A DNA stretch of 64,000 bases from Hyphomicrobiales bacterium. Its GTDB lineage: Bacteria > Pseudomonadota > Alphaproteobacteria > Rhizobiales > Rhizobiaceae. Below are positions 61,388 through 64,000 of this stretch, in pieces. Position 1 is the first letter of the stretch. Each line of letters opens with the position of its first letter. The stretch is from positions 62,001 to 126,000 of the forward strand of contig JAFKJU010000015.1 of NCBI GenBank assembly GCA_017305935.1, written 5' to 3'. The translations under genes were made by a program, and so were the position numbers. Below the pieces are notes generated by a model, which ran no database searches, was not told the origin of the DNA, and saw only the letters and a list, made by a program, of their open reading frames with translations.

Positions 61388-62451
61388 CTTGCCCTCGTGC
61401 GCGGATCGAGCATGCGGTAAAGCACGTCGGACAACAGGTTGATGGCGATGAAGACGGACCCGATGACCACGGTGCCGCCGAGCACCGCGTTCATATCGGC
61501 ATTCTGCAGGGAATTGGTGATGTAGAGACCGAGGCCCGGCCAGGCGAAGACGGTTTCGGTCAGCACCGAGCCCTCCAGCAGGCCGGCATAAGCGAGCGCG
61601 ATCACCGTCACCAGCGGCACCGCCGCATTGCGCAGCGCATGGCCCCAGATGATGCGGGTTTCCGACAATCCCTTGGCGCGGGCCGCGACGATGTATTCCT
61701 GGCCGAGTTCGTTCAGCATGAAAGAGCGCGTCATGCGGCTGATATAGGCCATCGAGAAGTAGCCGAGCAGCGATGCCGGCAGAACGATATGCGAGAAGAC
61801 GTCGCGAAAGATCGCCCAATCGCGGGCGAGGATCGCGTCGAGCAGATAGAAGCCGGTGATCGGCGTGAAGGTATATTCGTAGACCACGTCGATGCGGCCG
61901 GGGCCGGAAGCCCAGCCGAGGCGGGCATAAAACACCAGCAATGCCAGCAGGCCGAGCCAGAAGATCGGCACCGAATAACCGATGAGGCCGACGATGCGCA
62001 CGACCTGATCGGCGACGCTGCCGCGCCTGACAGCAGCGAGAACGCCGAGCGGAATGCCGAAGGCCGCGCCGATGATCGTCCCGACCGTGGCCAGTTCCAT
62101 GGTGGCGGGGAAGACACGACGGATATCGGTCATCACCGGATTGGTGGTGAGCACCGAGGTGCCGAAATCGCCGTGCAGCACGCCTTTCACATAGAGAATG
62201 AACTGCTGGTAATAGGGCAGATCGAAACCCATTTCCTGCCGCACGCGCTCGACGACCCGCGCGGGCGCGCGGTCGCCGACGATCGCCAGCACCGGATCGA
62301 TCGGCACGACGCGGCCGATGAAGAAGGTGACGGCGAGAAGCCCGAGATAGGTGGTGGCGACGATCACCACGAAGCCGGCGATCGATTTCAAGGCCGCAGA
62401 GGCGCCCCGCCTGGCGCGCCTTGCCGGCATCCGTGGGTCAGACTGGGTCAA
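61384..62451 (-). CDS. Oligo/dipeptide ABC transporter permease (DppB type)
   Basis: The 355-residue permease has a basic N-terminal tail of about 25 residues before the first segment (LKSIAGFVVIVATTYLGLLA), about six membrane segments, and the coupling region LGQEYIVAARAKGLSETRII. It follows the binding-protein gene by 18 bases. The N-terminal tail is longer than in typical DppB, so a downstream start cannot be ruled out. Confidence 0.92.
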   Translation of the reverse strand: MTQSDPRMPARRARRGASAALKSIAGFVVIVATTYLGLLAVTFFIGRVVPIDPVLAIVGDRAPARVVERVRQEMGFDLPYYQQFILYVKGVLHGDFGTSVLTTNPVMTDIRRVFPATMELATVGTIIGAAFGIPLGVLAAVRRGSVADQVVRIVGLIGYSVPIFWLGLLALLVFYARLGWASGPGRIDVVYEYTFTPITGFYLLDAILARDWAIFRDVFSHIVLPASLLGYFSMAYISRMTRSFMLNELGQEYIVAARAKGLSETRIIWGHALRNAAVPLVTVIALAYAGLLEGSVLTETVFAWPGLGLYITNSLQNADMNAVLGGTVVIGSVFIAINLLSDVLYRMLDPRTRAR

Positions 62452-62469
62452 GGAACCGGTCCTTCCGGC

Positions 62470-64000
62470 TCATTCCTTGGAAATGGGCGCGAGGAAGTTC
62501 GAATCGAAGCTCGGCCCCAGCTTGTAGCCCTTGACGCTGCCGCGCATCCCGGCCACTTCGGTCTGCTGGAAGATCATGACGAAGGGGCTGGTATCCAGCG
62601 CCTCCTGCTGCAGCTTCTTGTACATGTCGGCGCGCTTGTCGTTGTCGCGCTCCAGAAGGGCGGCCTTGACCTGCTCGGTCAGTTGCGGAATGTCCCAGGC
62701 ATTGCGCCAGGCGAGTGTCTTTACTGCGGCGTCGTCGGCATTGTTCGGGTTGGAGGTGAAGGCTTCCGCATTCGAGTTCGGATCCCAGTAATCCATGCCC
62801 CACTGGCCGATATACATATCGTGGTTGCGGGCGCGATACTTGGTCAGCGTCTGCTTGCCGTCACCGGGAATGATCTCGACCTTGACGCCGGCCTGACCGG
62901 CGGTCTGCTGGAAGGATTCGGCAATGCCGGTTACCGGCTGGGTGTTGCGCACGTCGAAGGTGACGGAGAAACCGTCCTTCAGGCCGGCCTTTTCAAGCAG
63001 TTCCTTGGCCTTGGCGACGTCGAACTTGTAGGGGCTGGCATCGAGTGCGCCGAGCACGCCCTTGGCCTGGTAGGTCTGGCGGATCTCGCCGATGCCCTTG
63101 ATCAGCGTCGCGCCGATCGCATCGTAATCGACGAGATATTTCATTGCCTCGCGCACTTCCGGCTTGGCGAGCTTTTCGTTCTTCTGGTTGAGGCTGATGT
63201 AATAGACGGTGCCCTTCGGCGCGCTGGTGACGGCGAGATCGGCATTCTTGGTCACCGCTTCGAGATCGCCCGGATCGAGATTGCGGGCGACGTCGACATC
63301 ACCGGCTTCCAGCATCAGCCGCTGGGTCGCGCTTTCCTTGACATGGCGATAGATGACGCGGGCCAGCTTCGGCTTTTCCCCGTAATAATTGTCGTTGCGC
63401 TCCATCGCGAGGATTTCGTTGGCGCGCCAGTCGCGGATCTTGAACGGGCCGGAGCCGGCATAATTGGTCTTCATCCACGCATAGCCGAAGTCGGTATCGT
63501 ATTTGTAGTCGGCATTCGGCGTCTTGGCCTCGGCATGCTCCATCACCAGCTTCTTGTCGAGCACGGCGCCCACCGTCGCGGTGAGGCAGTTGAGCACGAA
63601 GCTCGGCGCATAGGCCTTGTCGACGGTCAGCACGAAGGTGCCCGCGTCCATCGCCTTGGCCTTCTCGGTGACATTGTCGCCGGTGAGCCCGAACTGGGTG
63701 AGAATGAAGGCCGGGCTCTTGTCCAGCTTGACGACGCGCTCGAACGACCAGGCGACGTCCTCGGCGGTCAGCGGATTGCCGGAGGCGAACTTGATGCCCG
63801 GCTTCAGCTTGAACGTATAGGTCAGGCCATCGTCGGATACGGTCCAGCTATCGGCGACACCGCCCTTGACCTTGGTCGTGTCGTCGATGTCGAGCCGAAC
63901 CAGCATGTCGTAGCCGTTGCCGATGAATTCGGCCGGGCTCAGTTCGAAGGATTCGGCGGGATCCAGGGTGATCGTGTCGTCGATCGCCCAGGCCTGAACG
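62470..64000 (-). CDS. Oligo/dipeptide ABC transporter binding protein (family 5), N terminus outside window
   Basis: This is the substrate-binding protein of the Dpp/Opp-type importer, continuing past the right end. 509 complete codons are visible plus one base; the frame is open through 64000 with the upstream residues VQAWAIDDTITLDPAESFEL. SBP_bac_5 features are PDGI-type opening replaced by VADSWTVSDDGLTYTFKLKP, FASGNPLTAEDVAWSFERVV and YNVGQ-like IGQWGMDYWDPNSNAEAF. The missing part should be the signal peptide and about 20-40 residues. Substrates of this family include peptides, nickel, cyclic amines and opines, so peptide transport is not assured. Confidence 0.9.
   Translation of the reverse strand, partial: VQAWAIDDTITLDPAESFELSPAEFIGNGYDMLVRLDIDDTTKVKGGVADSWTVSDDGLTYTFKLKPGIKFASGNPLTAEDVAWSFERVVKLDKSPAFILTQFGLTGDNVTEKAKAMDAGTFVLTVDKAYAPSFVLNCLTATVGAVLDKKLVMEHAEAKTPNADYKYDTDFGYAWMKTNYAGSGPFKIRDWRANEILAMERNDNYYGEKPKLARVIYRHVKESATQRLMLEAGDVDVARNLDPGDLEAVTKNADLAVTSAPKGTVYYISLNQKNEKLAKPEVREAMKYLVDYDAIGATLIKGIGEIRQTYQAKGVLGALDASPYKFDVAKAKELLEKAGLKDGFSVTFDVRNTQPVTGIAESFQQTAGQAGVKVEIIPGDGKQTLTKYRARNHDMYIGQWGMDYWDPNSNAEAFTSNPNNADDAAVKTLAWRNAWDIPQLTEQVKAALLERDNDKRADMYKKLQQEALDTSPFVMIFQQTEVAGMRGSVKGYKLGPSFDSNFLAPISKE

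Noticed and set aside
1-64000. CRISPR array, tRNA or rRNA genes, insertion sequences, integrase or phage genes
   Set aside because: No regular spaced repeats, no transposase or integrase-like proteins and no recognisable structural RNA genes were found on either strand.

Overview
The window is high-GC DNA from an alphaproteobacterium, almost certainly a member of the Rhizobiaceae (Rhizobium, Ensifer, Agrobacterium or Shinella type). Evidence includes a BA14K-family protein, a RIME-like 107-bp intergenic mosaic element, an alpha-r14-like small RNA with an exposed UCCUCCC loop, a matR-matAB malonate cluster, an Lrp-type PutR next to a PutA without a DNA-binding domain, a RirA-type iron box (TGA-N9-TCA), a permease/ATPase-fused amino-acid transporter, and very many ABC uptake systems. 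No rRNA, tRNA, CRISPR, prophage or insertion sequence was seen. The content is accessory or catabolic, as on a rhizobial chromid or megaplasmid, but the replicon cannot be determined.

Layout. 1-250: the end of a chemoreceptor gene (CheR/CheB tether SWEEF) and its terminator. 351-4716: a double-strand-break repair (NHEJ) island with two Ku genes flanking LigD. 4835-13636: an XRE-cupin regulator with its own palindromic operator, a PotABCD-type transporter, a PuuB-like FAD oxidase, two small cupins and a 4Fe-4S/FMN/FAD oxidoreductase, which look like one import-and-oxidise operon for an amine or N-methylated compound. 13754-13864: the small RNA. 13981-18405: phosphoketolase, phosphotransacetylase and acetate kinase, with overlapping or near-overlapping genes. 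18435-24276: RIME element, a DUF3422 protein, putA and divergent putR. 24429-31292: a DUF465 protein, then a LacI-controlled operon (binding protein, fused permease/ATPase, FAD oxidase, aldehyde dehydrogenase) with two tandem operators.

31381-36743: a YciE-like protein, BA14K, a small coiled-coil protein, and an iron/siderophore importer (FhuC, FhuD with a C-terminal frameshift, double-length FhuB) behind an iron box. 36744-40583: malonate use (matR, matA, matB). 40884-46971: a PAS-GGDEF-EAL protein, a gluconolactonase-like protein, a short-chain dehydrogenase, a Nudix hydrolase with a tiny cysteine-rich neighbour, and a PQQ-type sugar dehydrogenase. 47017-57003: a thioesterase and LysR, then a minus-strand operon with a polar amino-acid ABC transporter, a class III aminotransferase, a beta-keto acid cleavage enzyme and an acetylpolyamine-amidohydrolase-like enzyme, followed by a LysR/nitrilase divergent pair. 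57249-64000: a second GGDEF-EAL protein and a Dpp/Opp-type peptide transporter whose binding-protein gene runs off the right end.

The general theme is repeated modules of importer plus two to four catabolic enzymes plus a local regulator. The module with the most novel predicted chemistry is 48473-54802: deacetylation, transamination and beta-keto-acid cleavage, which could together degrade an N-acetylated beta-amino acid. That pathway is an inference from gene families. The small RNA at 13754-13864 is the most notable non-coding signal.
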